From Shewanella saliphila (GTDB lineage Bacteria > Pseudomonadota > Gammaproteobacteria > Enterobacterales > Shewanellaceae): a DNA stretch of 64,000 bases. The stretch covers positions 1 through 64,000 of the forward strand of contig NZ_BMQV01000010.1 of assembly GCF_014648295.1 (NCBI RefSeq), given 5' to 3'. Positions 28,875 to 38,168 of the stretch are shown in pieces. Position numbers and translations under genes: made by a program. Every line of letters begins with the position of its first letter. The first letter of the stretch is position 1. The notes under the pieces are model-generated. The model had not been told where the DNA came from. It worked only from the letters and a program-made list of their open reading frames with translations, and did not search any database.

Positions 28875-30287
28875 TTAGTCTTGAACCATCACCCGGCCAT
28901 CATGTTCTGATAACAGAGAAAAGATCGCTGCAGCGAATATGGTCATCACACCAACGCTTAAAAAAGTCAGCTGAAACGCACTCAACACAGTCGCTTGTGT
29001 AGCGCTACCAACATCGGCACTAAAGCCGCCGAGCAACGCGCCAGCACATGCAACCCCCAAGCTTAACGATAACTGCCCTACTACTGATAATAAGCTATTG
29101 CCACTACTGGCATTTTCATCATCTAAATCAATCAGTGTTACCGCATTCATCGCAGTGAATTGCAGTGAGTTAATCGCACCTAAAATGGCCAATAAAGCCA
29201 GCAGCAACCAATATGGTGTTTGCTCGCTCACTAGGCCAATACTTGCCAACATAATGCCCAATGCGAGTGTGTTTGCGGTGAGCACCAATCGATAACCTAA
29301 GCGGTCTATAATTGGTCGAGCTAACGACTTAGCCAAAATGGCTGCAGCGGCCAAAGGTAACATGCTCATCCCAGCTTGAGACGGTGAGTAACCCAAAGCC
29401 ACTTGCAATAATAACGGCACTAAAAAAGGCAATGCACCGCTACCCAGCCTTGCAAAGAGATTGCCAAATAACCCTATCGCAAATGTTCTGGTGTTGAATA
29501 AAGAAGGTGAAAATAATGGATTGGCGACACGCCCTGCTTGCAGCCAATAAGCAATCAAACATGCCATGCCAGCAAATAGCAGCAACATTACCCGTAAATG
29601 AGGTAAATGCAGCTCACCTAACCCTTCCATGGCAATGGTGATGAGCAGCATCGCCGCGCCAAATAACACAAAACCTAGGCTGTCAAAACGCGATTTTTGT
29701 TTACCACGTAAGTCGGGGATAAACTTAAAGGCGGCATAACATCCTACGAGTCCAACTGGCAGGTTAATTAAAAATATCCAATGCCAGGTTAAGTATTGCA
29801 CCATCCAGCCGCCCATAGTTGGGCCAATCAATGGGCCGAGTAAACCTGGAATGGTAATAAAGCCCATAATCCGCACAAGCTCAGATCGCGGGTAAGCTCG
29901 TAGCACCACCAAGCGCCCTACCGGCAACATTAATGCGCCGCCGAGTCCTTGAACTACCCGCGCACCTATTAACATATCAAGTGAGTTAGATAATGCACAC
30001 AGCAAGGAGCCGAAACTAAACAATACAATCGCACTAAAAAAGATCTTTTTGGTGCCAAAGCGATCGGCTATCCAGCCTGATGCAGGGATCAACAATGCCA
30101 CCGTAAGCATGTAGGCAATAATAACCCCTTGCATGCGCAGCGGGTCTTCATTTAAGTCACGGGCCATTGCGGGCAAGGCGGTATTGAGAATAGTGCCATC
30201 CAACGACTGCATAAAAAACGCAATCGCCACCACCCAAGGTAATCCTCGGGCTGTCTTGTTATCAAGAATTTGGCTTTTGATCATCAT
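28875..30287 (-). CDS. MFS multidrug exporter, DHA2 family (MdtD/EmrB-like)
   Basis: 470 aa with about 13-14 membrane helices. DHA2 signatures are seen: FMQSLDGTILNTALPAMARDL in TM1, GWIADRFGTKK in the loop 2-3, RVVQGLGGALMLPVGRL (motif C region), and WHWIFLINLPVG. Length equals E. coli MdtD (471 aa). ATG at 30287 or the adjacent ATG at 30284; AGAGGG sits directly before. A 263-bp element is inserted 9 bp upstream of the start, cutting it off from the gdt1/mneA gene with which its start formerly overlapped. Any present promoter must lie in the element or arise by read-through. Confidence 0.88.
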   Translation of the reverse strand: MMIKSQILDNKTARGLPWVVAIAFFMQSLDGTILNTALPAMARDLNEDPLRMQGVIIAYMLTVALLIPASGWIADRFGTKKIFFSAIVLFSFGSLLCALSNSLDMLIGARVVQGLGGALMLPVGRLVVLRAYPRSELVRIMGFITIPGLLGPLIGPTMGGWMVQYLTWHWIFLINLPVGLVGCYAAFKFIPDLRGKQKSRFDSLGFVLFGAAMLLITIAMEGLGELHLPHLRVMLLLFAGMACLIAYWLQAGRVANPLFSPSLFNTRTFAIGLFGNLFARLGSGALPFLVPLLLQVALGYSPSQAGMSMLPLAAAAILAKSLARPIIDRLGYRLVLTANTLALGIMLASIGLVSEQTPYWLLLALLAILGAINSLQFTAMNAVTLIDLDDENASSGNSLLSVVGQLSLSLGVACAGALLGGFSADVGSATQATVLSAFQLTFLSVGVMTIFAAAIFSLLSEHDGRVMVQD

Positions 30288-30296
30288 CCCTCTTTA

Positions 30297-30559
30297 TACC
30301 ATTCCGCGTTCGTAAGTGATCTCTCAGCGAGAATTTAAAAGGGCTTAAACAAGGCGAATGACTGAATGAATAGTTATTCTCTTTCGAAGTCATGCAACGC
30401 AGTGTAAGCCCTTTTAAAACTCGCCTGCAAGGAATGCCCCAGCGGCTTTTGCTCTGCGTTCTCGCTATTTGAAAGGGAACAACCATTACTACATAGCGAC
30501 GCCTTAATCAAAAACCGCTGGACGCATTCTGAGTGGTCACTTATTAATGCGTAATGGTA
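30297..30559 (-). mobile_element. 263-bp miniature transposable element, copy 2
   Basis: Flanked by perfect TTA duplications (30294-30296 and 30560-30562). Terminal inverted repeats TACCATTCCGCGTTCGTAAG (left) and, on the other strand, TACCATTACGCATTAATAAG (right). Same length and internal sequence as copy 1 but inverted. Its right end supplies the last codons and stop of the gdt1/mneA gene, and its left end abuts the ribosome site of the MFS gene. Confidence 0.92.
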
Positions 30560-31113
30560 TTACACATGAGCGTGGCGACCCCAAGCAGTGCAAAAATCAG
30601 CGCACAACCTCGGTGAATAAGTGCCATAGGTAACTTATTCGCACTAAAATGCCCCGCTAATACCACAGGTACATTGGCAATGAGCATGCCTAACGTAGTG
30701 CCAATAACCACCCAGATCAGCGATTGATACTTTGCCGCGAGCACCACAGTGGCGATTTGCGTTTTATCGCCTATTTCAGCAATAAAGAACAAAATAAACG
30801 TCGCGCCAAAAGCCCCGAGTTTATAAAAGCGATGATCATCATCGTCGATTTTATCTGGAATTAACACCCACAATGCAATGGCAAAAAAGCTAACAGCCAC
30901 AATATAACGTGACCATTGAGGATCGAGCCAGCCTATCGCCCATTGCCCCAAATACGCAGCAATAAAATGATTAATTAAGGTGGCCAGTAAAATAGCACTA
31001 ATAATGGCGGATTTATTGCTAAAACGGATAGCGAGTAACAATGCGAGTAATTGTGTTTTATCGCCGATTTCGGCAATTGCAACAGAAAAGGTTGAAGTGA
31101 GTAATGCGTCCAA
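30544..31113 (-). CDS. mneA: TMEM165/Gdt1-family manganese exporter (MneA-like)
   Basis: About 189 aa from a TTG at 31113, which has GGGA upstream and begins the conserved LDALLTSTFSVAIAEIGDKTQ; the frame extends to 31149. Six membrane helices carry the two family motifs E-x-G-D-K-T (AEIGDKTQLLALLLA and AEIGDKTQIATVVLA). Bacterial members export Mn2+. A yybP-ykoY riboswitch precedes the gene, which fits Mn-induced expression. The last four residues (TITH) and the stop codon come from a mobile element. Before insertion the frame would have ended KRDDDQKPNS, overlapping the MFS start. Confidence 0.9.
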   Translation of the reverse strand: MDALLTSTFSVAIAEIGDKTQLLALLLAIRFSNKSAIISAILLATLINHFIAAYLGQWAIGWLDPQWSRYIVAVSFFAIALWVLIPDKIDDDDHRFYKLGAFGATFILFFIAEIGDKTQIATVVLAAKYQSLIWVVIGTTLGMLIANVPVVLAGHFSANKLPMALIHRGCALIFALLGVATLMCNTITH

Positions 31114-31132
31114 TATGAAATCCCAGGGGTAA

Positions 31133-31313
31133 ATGACAACTAAGCACAAGCCGCCGCATACCCCTTGATGCAGTGATTGTGCTTAGGTCTCGCTGGGTAA
31201 ACATCACCGATTAACAGTGTGTTACTGTCTGCACCATGGCATGAGGCCAAATATGTTGATACAGACACCTCGCATGCTACGTTTAGCAATACAAAGTTAG
31301 CTACTCCCCTAAA
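31133..31313 (-). ncRNA. yybP-ykoY manganese riboswitch
   Basis: On the minus strand the leader holds both signatures of the class: AGGGGAGTAGCTAAC at about 31311-31297 and GCGAGACC at 31193-31186. The latter is followed by a stem TAAGCACAA / TTGTGCTTA that spans the remaining leader up to the start region. The class binds Mn2+ and turns on exporters of the Gdt1/MneA type, which is exactly the downstream gene. Exact ends are estimated. Confidence 0.9.
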
Positions 31314-31322
31314 ACTAGGCGC

Positions 31323-31350
31323 ATTATAACGGCTTAGGCATTTTATTCAA
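31323..31350 (-). promoter_or_regulatory. sigma-70 promoter for the riboswitch leader
   Basis: Minus strand TTGAAT (31350-31345), 16-bp spacer, TATAAT (31328-31323). A transcript would start just before the first riboswitch stem. Confidence 0.7.
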
Positions 31351-31580
31351 TCATCTGTTTTTACATTGGAAGTTTGGCTTAAAACACATAGCTAACCAAC
31401 TAGCACTGCTGTAATGCTACGCTATTGCAAAAATAGCGTGTAAACCAGTTTGGTTTAATGTTGCGTAATTGTTTATAAACAGCGCTGATAGCCTTTAACT
31501 ATCGAAGATCCTTGCCTGCCCTGTTACCCTTCTGCTAATGTCCGACACAAATAAAATAATAATTAAACAGGACATTGGCT

Positions 31581-32783
31581 GTGAATTTGAAAACCTTAGG
31601 TTCTATTTCGATTGTCGCGGGAACCGCGATTGGCGGCGGTATGCTCGCCTTACCTTTAGCCACTGCCGCATTAGGTATGACCCCCGCATTAATCTTATTA
31701 GTGGTCATTTGGGCTATTTCAGCCTACACCTCACTTCTTATGCTAGAAATTAACCTGCGCAGCGGTGTGGGCGATAACGTCCATGCCATCACCGGCAAAA
31801 CATTAGGTAAAGTCGGGCAAATGATTCAAGGCGGCTCCTTTTTGAGCTTATTATTTGCCTTAACCATGGTCTATTTGATGGGCGGTTCATCGTTGCTTGA
31901 AACCCGCCTGCAACCAATAGGCATTGACATGAGCAATCAAGTCGCGGTGATTTTATTTACCGTATTTTTTGGTGGTTTGATTGCTATCGGCGTTAAATGG
32001 ATTGATAAAATATCGCGTATTTTGTTTAGTGCCATGGTGCTGTTATTAGTTGTGGTCGTCAGCTTTTTATTACCCGATGTTAGCTTAATGACAGCATTAA
32101 ATAATTATTCAACAACGGTTGCCTCGGGAAATGCCCTGCAACAACTTTGGTTAGCGGCTATTCCAGTCGTATTTACCTCATTTGGTTTTCACGTGTGTAT
32201 TGCAACCATTGTGCGCTACCTTGATGGTGATGCTGTGACATTAAGAAAAGTGCTTCTGATTGGCTCAACCATCCCTTTGGTTTGTTACATTTTATGGTTA
32301 CTAGTGACTCTAGGTTCATTAGGCGGTGAAGCCGTACATAGCTTTGGTGGTTCATTGCCTAAATTGGTGGCGGCATTACAAGGCCTTGCCCAATCTAGCA
32401 TTATTAGCCAGGCCATCGATATCTTCGCTAACCTTGCATTAATCACCTCATTTTTAGGGGTCACCATGAGCCTCTTTGATTACGTCGCAGAATTAACCCG
32501 TGCCAAAGATGATGTTGCCGGACGGGCTAAAACCTGGTTAATCACTTTTGTACCGCCTCTGCTGTGTGCGCTTTATTATCCTGATGGTTTTTTTAAAGTG
32601 TTGGGGTTTGCTGCCATTCCACTCGTGGTAATGATCATCTTTTTACCGATAGCCATGGCATTAAAACAGCGCGCCCAACTTTTAGGGGGTTACCAAGTCT
32701 CTGGTGGTAAATTCGCGCTAGCCATTGCCGGATTATCAGGAGCCCTTATTGTGTTTGCACAACTGATGGTCGCACTGGGCTAA
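31581..32783 (+). CDS. tyrP: aromatic amino-acid permease (TyrP/Mtr family)
   Basis: 400 aa with 11 membrane helices of the HAAAP family. The N-terminal GSISIVAGTAIGGGMLALPLA is diagnostic; TSFGFHVCIATIVRYLDGD and FLGVTMSLFDYVAELTRAK follow. GTG at 31581 is preferred because AGGA lies 8 nt upstream; TTG at 31575 is too close to it. Likely imports tyrosine (or tryptophan) with protons across the inner membrane. No convincing TyrR box was found. A strong terminator follows. Confidence 0.85.
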   Translation: MNLKTLGSISIVAGTAIGGGMLALPLATAALGMTPALILLVVIWAISAYTSLLMLEINLRSGVGDNVHAITGKTLGKVGQMIQGGSFLSLLFALTMVYLMGGSSLLETRLQPIGIDMSNQVAVILFTVFFGGLIAIGVKWIDKISRILFSAMVLLLVVVVSFLLPDVSLMTALNNYSTTVASGNALQQLWLAAIPVVFTSFGFHVCIATIVRYLDGDAVTLRKVLLIGSTIPLVCYILWLLVTLGSLGGEAVHSFGGSLPKLVAALQGLAQSSIISQAIDIFANLALITSFLGVTMSLFDYVAELTRAKDDVAGRAKTWLITFVPPLLCALYYPDGFFKVLGFAAIPLVVMIIFLPIAMALKQRAQLLGGYQVSGGKFALAIAGLSGALIVFAQLMVALG

Positions 32784-32849
32784 TTCTGGTCTGTTAATGA
32801 TTTGTAAGCGAGTTTTTCAGGCGCTACCATGAAGTGACAACTTTTGTTA

Positions 32850-32875
32850 AAGTCAGGCCTAGCCTGACTTTTTTG
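32850..32875 (+). terminator. rho-independent terminator after tyrP
   Basis: AAGTCAGGC, 3-nt loop, GCCTGACTT followed by a T-run. Confidence 0.85.
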
Positions 32876-32914
32876 TTTATGGGCAACTAATAAAACCTAA
32901 ATGGACTAATCAAA

Positions 32915-35071
32915 ATGAAAAAATGGTTATTAACCGTCGCCATCGCCGCCAGTTTTGGAGCTTCGGCTGATGAAGGGATGTGGCAACCACATCAATTGCC
33001 TGCAATGGCTGACGAGCTAAAAGCAAAAGGGTTAGAGATAAGCGCAGACTCTATTTCAAAATTAACAGAGTTCCCAATGAATGCCGTGATCAGTCTAGGC
33101 GGTTGTACAGCATCATTTGTCTCTCCTAAAGGTTTGGTGGTTACCAACCATCACTGTGCTTATGGATCGATTCAGTACAACTCCACACCAGAAAAAAACC
33201 TGCTTAAAGACGGCTTTTTAGCCAAAACATATGCAGAAGAATTACCAGCCACACCTGGCTCGCGTATTTTTGTTACCGAAGACGTCACCAACGTGACAGA
33301 CAAAGTGACTGCAGGCCAAATGGATAAAGTCGGCAATGACTTTTACAAAGGCATTGAGCTACAAGAAAAAGCTTTAGTCGCTGAGTGTGAAAAAGAAGAT
33401 GGCTACCGCTGCCAGGTGTATAGCTTTCACGGCGGCTTAGAATACTACCTAGTAAAACAACTTGAAATTCGCGATGTGCGTTTAGCCTATAACCCAGCAG
33501 CCAGCGTGGGTAAATACGGCGGCGATATCGACAACTGGATGTGGCCACGCCATACCGGTGATTTCTCGTTTTACCGTGCTTATGTATCAAAAGATGGTAA
33601 GCCAGCCGACTTTAGTAAAGACAACGTTCCTTATGAGCCAAAAAGCTTTTTAAAAGTATCAGCCAAAGGCGTGAGTGATGGCGATTTTGTGATGGTGGCA
33701 GGCTACCCTGGTCGCACTAACCGTTATCGCACCGCAGATGAAGTGAACAATCAGTTTAATTGGTCATATCCTCATGCAAAAGAACTGCAAGAGACAATGA
33801 TTGATATCATTAAAGACACCGCACCTGAAGGCAGCGACGAGCGTATCAAGTACGAAAGTTTAATTGCTGGCTTAGCTAACTATGCTAAAAACTTCACTTC
33901 GATGATTGAGTTTTATGGTAAATCAACCATGTTAGCCGATCGTCAAAAAGTGGAAAGCGACCTTGCAAACTGGATTAGCAAAGATAACAAACGCCAACAA
34001 CACTATGGTGACACCCTAGCGAACCTAGAAAAACTGGTTGCTAAAAGCCAACAAAACCAAGAGCGTGACATTTTACTGGGTTATATTGGTTACACCACCA
34101 TGGTCACCACTGCACGTAAATTATACCGCTTAGCAAACGAGAAAAACTTAGCCGATATGGCACGCGAGCCTGGTTATCAAGACCGCGACATGACTAACTT
34201 TACCTCAAGCATGGAGCGAATTGATCGCCGCTATGCTGCCAGTGTTGATAAAGCGTTATTAGCAGATTTACTGACTCGCTATGCTGCATTACCTGCAGAA
34301 CAGCGCATTGCATCATTAGATAAAGCATTTGGTATTACCGATAAGTTTGACGCTAAAGCCTTAGCGAAAACACTCGACAAAATGTACGCCAAAACCAAGC
34401 TTGACGATAAAGACACGCGTTTAGCCTGGATGAATAAATCAGTTGCCGACTTTAAAGCGTCTAACGATCCCTTTATTCAATTTGCTGTACAAACCTATGA
34501 TGCAGACATGGCACTCGAAAAAGCCGAAAAGCAGTTAAGCGGTGACTTAATGAAAGTGCGTCCACAATACATGGATGCCATCATTGCTTATAACCGTGAG
34601 CTAGGTAAGCCAGTTTACGCTGATGCAAATTCAAGCTTACGAGTGACTGTGGGCAACGTCAAAGGTTACTCGCCACAAGATGGATTACAGGCGGTACCCT
34701 TTACTCGCTTAGAAGGCTTATTAGCTAAAGACACTGGGGCAGATCCATTTGATGCACCGGCTAAGCAGCTTGAGCTGATTAAGCAAAAGCAATACGGCGA
34801 TTACTACGTTAAAGCGATTGATTCAGTGCCGGTTAACTTTTTATCGACCCTTGACACCACCGGCGGTAACTCAGGTTCGCCAACATTAAATGGTCGTGCT
34901 GAACTCGTTGGTTTGTTGTTTGATGGTGTATACGAAAGCATTATTGGCGATTGGGGCTACGATGCTCAAAGCAATCGTTCAATTCAAGTTGATAGCCGCT
35001 ACATGCTATGGGTGATGAAGTATTTAGACAATGCTGACAACCTATTAGCTGAAATGGATATCGCTAAATAA
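32915..35071 (+). CDS. S46-family dipeptidyl-peptidase (DPP7/DPP11 type)
   Basis: 718 aa. A signal peptide (MKKWLLTVAIAASFGASA) leads to the mature start DEGMWQPHQLP, typical of the family. The chymotrypsin-fold triad is visible: His in VVTNHHCAYG, a likely Asp in GGDIDNWMWPRHTGDF, and Ser in GGNSGSPTLNGRAELVGLLFDG. It should release dipeptides from oligopeptide N-termini in the periplasm. Whether it prefers hydrophobic (DPP7) or acidic (DPP11) residues depends on one pocket residue that I cannot place confidently. Monocistronic. Confidence 0.93.
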   Translation: MKKWLLTVAIAASFGASADEGMWQPHQLPAMADELKAKGLEISADSISKLTEFPMNAVISLGGCTASFVSPKGLVVTNHHCAYGSIQYNSTPEKNLLKDGFLAKTYAEELPATPGSRIFVTEDVTNVTDKVTAGQMDKVGNDFYKGIELQEKALVAECEKEDGYRCQVYSFHGGLEYYLVKQLEIRDVRLAYNPAASVGKYGGDIDNWMWPRHTGDFSFYRAYVSKDGKPADFSKDNVPYEPKSFLKVSAKGVSDGDFVMVAGYPGRTNRYRTADEVNNQFNWSYPHAKELQETMIDIIKDTAPEGSDERIKYESLIAGLANYAKNFTSMIEFYGKSTMLADRQKVESDLANWISKDNKRQQHYGDTLANLEKLVAKSQQNQERDILLGYIGYTTMVTTARKLYRLANEKNLADMAREPGYQDRDMTNFTSSMERIDRRYAASVDKALLADLLTRYAALPAEQRIASLDKAFGITDKFDAKALAKTLDKMYAKTKLDDKDTRLAWMNKSVADFKASNDPFIQFAVQTYDADMALEKAEKQLSGDLMKVRPQYMDAIIAYNRELGKPVYADANSSLRVTVGNVKGYSPQDGLQAVPFTRLEGLLAKDTGADPFDAPAKQLELIKQKQYGDYYVKAIDSVPVNFLSTLDTTGGNSGSPTLNGRAELVGLLFDGVYESIIGDWGYDAQSNRSIQVDSRYMLWVMKYLDNADNLLAEMDIAK

Positions 35072-35081
35072 CCCCTGCTTT

Positions 35082-35104
35082 AACTCAGTAACCTTAACTG
35101 AGTT
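35082..35104. terminator. hairpin at the convergent gene ends
   Basis: AACTCAGT / ACTGAGTT stem with a 7-nt loop; it overlaps the stop of the pseudouridine synthase gene. No clear U-tract. Confidence 0.35.
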
Positions 35105-35795
35105 GCTGTAAGCTCAATAACTCTGCGGCCGATACTGGCCGCATTGTTTTTTCTGGCAGATCATCTAAACACACCTCCATGAGTTTTGTTCTCTGTAAAT
35201 CAATCACCTTAAAACCCAACGCCTGACACATGCGCCTTATTTGACGATTTAGCCCTTGAGTGAGCACAATTTCAAAGGTTGTTGAGTTAACTAATGCTAT
35301 GGTGCATGGCCTTGTTTGCACCTTGGCATAACTCACCCCTTGTGCCATATCATTTAAAAACTCATCCGTGAGCGGTTTATCGACCTGGACGACATAGGTT
35401 TTGCTGTGATGAAACTCTGGATGCATTAAGGTTTGAGTGAGCTCGCCATCATTGGTTAACAGTAATAAACCACGCGAGTCTTTATCTAAACGCCCTGCGG
35501 GATACAACCTTGGGCTTGTAGGAAGTAAATGAAGTAAACTGTTGGGGTCGTTAATCAATAAACGGCAATCAATACCGACGGGCTTATGGTACAGCCAATA
35601 TTGCTTTTCTTGTGGAGGTAAAACAGGTTGGCCATCAACACAGATATTAAGTGACGTTGAGCTATCGACCCTATCGCTATGGTTCGCCCGTTGCTGGTTT
35701 ATGGTGACGTATCCACGCTCAATTAACCGTGAAGCCTGGCGGCGTGACGCAACACCACATAAGGCCAAATAATGACTAATGCGAACCAAAGGCAT
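35094..35795 (-). CDS. RsuA-family rRNA pseudouridine synthase
   Basis: 233 aa. The N-terminal S4 domain (RISHYLALCGVASRRQASRLIERGYVTIN) and the catalytic domain with GRLDKDSRGLLLLTNDGEL (catalytic Asp) and [16 protein letters not shown] place it in the RsuA/RluB/RluE/RluF family. It resembles the RluF gene at 9.5 kb but has no basic tail, so it is a paralogue of uncertain target. ATG at 35795. Confidence 0.85.
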   Translation of the reverse strand: MPLVRISHYLALCGVASRRQASRLIERGYVTINQQRANHSDRVDSSTSLNICVDGQPVLPPQEKQYWLYHKPVGIDCRLLINDPNSLLHLLPTSPRLYPAGRLDKDSRGLLLLTNDGELTQTLMHPEFHHSKTYVVQVDKPLTDEFLNDMAQGVSYAKVQTRPCTIALVNSTTFEIVLTQGLNRQIRRMCQALGFKVIDLQRTKLMEVCLDDLPEKTMRPVSAAELLSLQQLS

Positions 35796-35823
35796 GGTCT
35801 AGAGCTACCCTTAAATTAAAAAA

Positions 35824-36516
35824 CTAATAGTTTTCGAGCCACTTATAAACCACTTTTTGTTGAGTTTTAATGGCTTTCATCATGTGAAAACTCAAACAAA
35901 CGCACCATAAAATATTGGCTTGTGTTAACGACCACATCGCTAAAGACACACCACAATACTGCGGCATGTAAGTTGAACATTCAGGAAAGTCGAGTAAATT
36001 CCAATTTAACAATTGCAATAACAAACCACCACTTATCAACGCCATAATAGTGAACGCCAGCATGCGCTTATTCATAGTACTGCCGGGTTTAAAGTAATCT
36101 AAAACACAGACACAATGCAGTACAATTGAACTGAATAAATACAAGGTAGACACTTTACGGTGAATATCTAAAAAGTTAATCGGAAACACGCCCATCAAAA
36201 TAATGCTCGCACCGACAATGCCGCCCATCATCGCCAGGTATCGGCTGAGTCCGTCTTGATAGGTATGAAATACTGCGACCATCGATAGCAACAAGCAAGA
36301 GCCACCAGCCAACAACGACAAATTAAACACGACCGCCAGCGGTGAGTTCATGTAATCGCCCAAAGTGTCAGGACGGATCATCAGCATATCAACGCTGATC
36401 CCGCCGGCTTCAGCCAGCAATGCACTGCCAACACCAAATGAGCAAATCACTGCGGTGGCTAAAGACATCAACACGATCACTAGGTGCAAATCGTAATTTC
36501 GAATTCTAGATATCAC
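35824..36516 (-). CDS. DUF998-like six-helix membrane protein
   Basis: About 230 aa from GTG 36516 (start uncertain). Six membrane helices: VIVLMSLATAVICSFGVGSALL, AVVFNLSLLAGGSCLLL, YLAMMGGIVGASIILMGVF, LYLFSSIVLHCVCVL, LAFTIMALISGGLLLQLL and SLTQANILWCVCLSFHM. This is the DUF998 layout, with HRKVST between helices 3 and 4. The open frame runs back to 36636 but there overlaps a strong terminator for the upstream transporter gene, so that part is unlikely to be coding. A further alternative start is ATG 36468. Function unknown. Confidence 0.65.
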   Translation of the reverse strand: MISRIRNYDLHLVIVLMSLATAVICSFGVGSALLAEAGGISVDMLMIRPDTLGDYMNSPLAVVFNLSLLAGGSCLLLSMVAVFHTYQDGLSRYLAMMGGIVGASIILMGVFPINFLDIHRKVSTLYLFSSIVLHCVCVLDYFKPGSTMNKRMLAFTIMALISGGLLLQLLNWNLLDFPECSTYMPQYCGVSLAMWSLTQANILWCVCLSFHMMKAIKTQQKVVYKWLENY

Positions 36517-36587
36517 TTGATATTGATCATGCTTATGCCAAAAAAAGGAGGCAAATATTAACCTGTTAACGACTAAATTTAAAGCAA

Positions 36588-36624
36588 ATAACAACATGCC
36601 CAACCGTTTAGGGTTGGGCATGTT
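36588..36624 (-). terminator. rho-independent terminator of the NhaC-family transporter gene
   Basis: A 13-bp perfect stem AACATGCCCAACC / GGTTGGGCATGTT followed on the minus strand by TGTTATTTG. It lies 34 bp beyond the transporter stop. Confidence 0.75.
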
Positions 36625-36657
36625 TGTATCAATCATAAAATGGGGCTTGTTGGCTTA

Positions 36658-38001
36658 TTAAGTTCGCTTACGCAAAATCACAATAGCCACTGCAGTAACG
36701 GCTAACACCATGCAATACCACGCGTTTGATATTGCTGTTAATGGGCTAATGGTAAATACCGATGCAATCAGTAATGCTTGCGCGCCGTGTGGAATTAACC
36801 CCTGGATAATACAAGCAAAAATATCCAAAATGCTGGCGGCACGCTTAGGGCTAACACCGTGTTTTTGGGCTAACTCTTTAGCAATATCACCAGTAACCAC
36901 AATCGATACCGTATTGTTTGCAACACAAGTATTGGTTGCGGCAACTATAGTCGCCATACCTAATTCAGCTGCGCGGCTTGATGCTTCACCATTGGCTTTT
37001 GAAAAACGACCAATCAGTTTTTCAATAATACGGCTTACAAAGGTCAATCCACCTTGTTGCTGCATTAACGCGGCTAAACCACCCACTAACATCGACAGAA
37101 TAAAAATTTCCTGCATGTTAGTAAAACCAGTGTAAATATCATTACCCATTTGGATCACGGTATATTCGGAGGTAAATACCCCTGTAGCACCGGCAAGCAC
37201 AATGCCTAAAGACAACACCACAAATACGTTAAGCCCCGCAACAGCAAGCACTAAAATCGTTAAATAAGGGACCACTTTTAAGATATCGATATCTTGCGCT
37301 GCAATATCAGCCTGACCTTGGCCAGACAAAGCAAATAGCACTAAGGTGATGATTGAAGCAGGAATAGAAAACACTAGGTTTTCACGAAACTTGTCTTTCA
37401 TTTCACAACCTTGCGTACGAGTTGCCGCAATAGTGGTATCTGAAATAATCGATAAGTTATCACCAAATAATGCGCCCGACATTACCGCGCCCGCCATTAA
37501 TGCGTAATCAATTTGAGCCTGATCTGCAACACCTAACGCGACTGGTGCAACCGCAGCAATGGTGCCCATTGAGGTCCCCATTGACGTGGCAATAAATGCG
37601 GCAATCACAAAAAAGCCTGGCAATAATAAATTAGACGGGATAAACGATAAGCCTAAAGCGACGGTAGCATCGACGCCCCCCGTTGCTTTAGCGACTGCAG
37701 CAAAAGCCCCCGCTAGCAAATAGATTAAACACATGGCAATGATATTGCTGTGGCCAATGCCTTCAATAAACGTTTCAATTGCTTGGTTGATGTGTTGCTT
37801 AGATAACAATATGGCCAATACAATGGCCGGCAAAATGGCGATGACGCTCGATAATTGATAAAACGCATAATCAACACCTTGGCTTTGAAAATATAAGCCA
37901 GCGCCAATAAATAAACCTAAAAATACAAATAACGGTAATAACGCCACAAACGAAGCAGGACTTTTTGCGACGCTCGTGGGTGATTGAATTGGTGTGCTCA
38001 A
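36658..38001 (-). CDS. metT: NhaC-family transporter, probable methionine transporter MetT
   Basis: 447 aa with about 11-12 membrane helices of the NhaC Na+/H+ antiporter superfamily (FIATSMGTSMGTIAAVAPVALGVA, GALFGDNLSIISDTTIAATRTQG, VAATNTCVANNTVSIVVTGDIAKEL). Sequence alone would say sodium/proton antiporter. The promoter carries tandem MetJ boxes over its -35 element, so a role in methionine uptake (MetT, proposed for NhaC-type proteins in the MetJ regulon) is favoured. It has its own terminator and is monocistronic. Other substrates in the family (malate/lactate, lysine) are the alternatives. Confidence 0.78.
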   Translation of the reverse strand: MSTPIQSPTSVAKSPASFVALLPLFVFLGLFIGAGLYFQSQGVDYAFYQLSSVIAILPAIVLAILLSKQHINQAIETFIEGIGHSNIIAMCLIYLLAGAFAAVAKATGGVDATVALGLSFIPSNLLLPGFFVIAAFIATSMGTSMGTIAAVAPVALGVADQAQIDYALMAGAVMSGALFGDNLSIISDTTIAATRTQGCEMKDKFRENLVFSIPASIITLVLFALSGQGQADIAAQDIDILKVVPYLTILVLAVAGLNVFVVLSLGIVLAGATGVFTSEYTVIQMGNDIYTGFTNMQEIFILSMLVGGLAALMQQQGGLTFVSRIIEKLIGRFSKANGEASSRAAELGMATIVAATNTCVANNTVSIVVTGDIAKELAQKHGVSPKRAASILDIFACIIQGLIPHGAQALLIASVFTISPLTAISNAWYCMVLAVTAVAIVILRKRT

Positions 38002-38139
38002 AGTAATCTCTCTTTATCTTAACGATTTGGGGTTGTCGGATGAGAAAAGCGAGTACGACACAATCTCGGTCATCGGTATTATCTAGTGGCTCAGGGGCAC
38101 AAACTAAATATTGCAGTCACATCTTAACAAGTTGCGCCA

Positions 38140-38168
38140 AGAATAAGAGAACTTATTAGTCATGTCAA
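38140..38168 (-). promoter_or_regulatory. sigma-70 promoter of the NhaC-family (metT) gene
   Basis: Minus strand TTGACA (38168-38163), exactly 17 bp, TATTCT (38145-38140). The -35 lies beside and partly under the MetJ boxes. Confidence 0.78.

Noticed and set aside
31362-31560. Possible TyrR boxes upstream of the aromatic permease (TGTAAA-like and a TGTTTATAAACA palindrome).
   Set aside because: None has the TGTAAA-N6-TTTACA spacing; the palindrome is only 12 bp long.
36517-36636. N-terminal extension of the DUF998-like gene back to ATG 36636.
   Set aside because: The extension overlaps a 13-bp perfect terminator stem for the upstream transporter gene and has no ribosome site.
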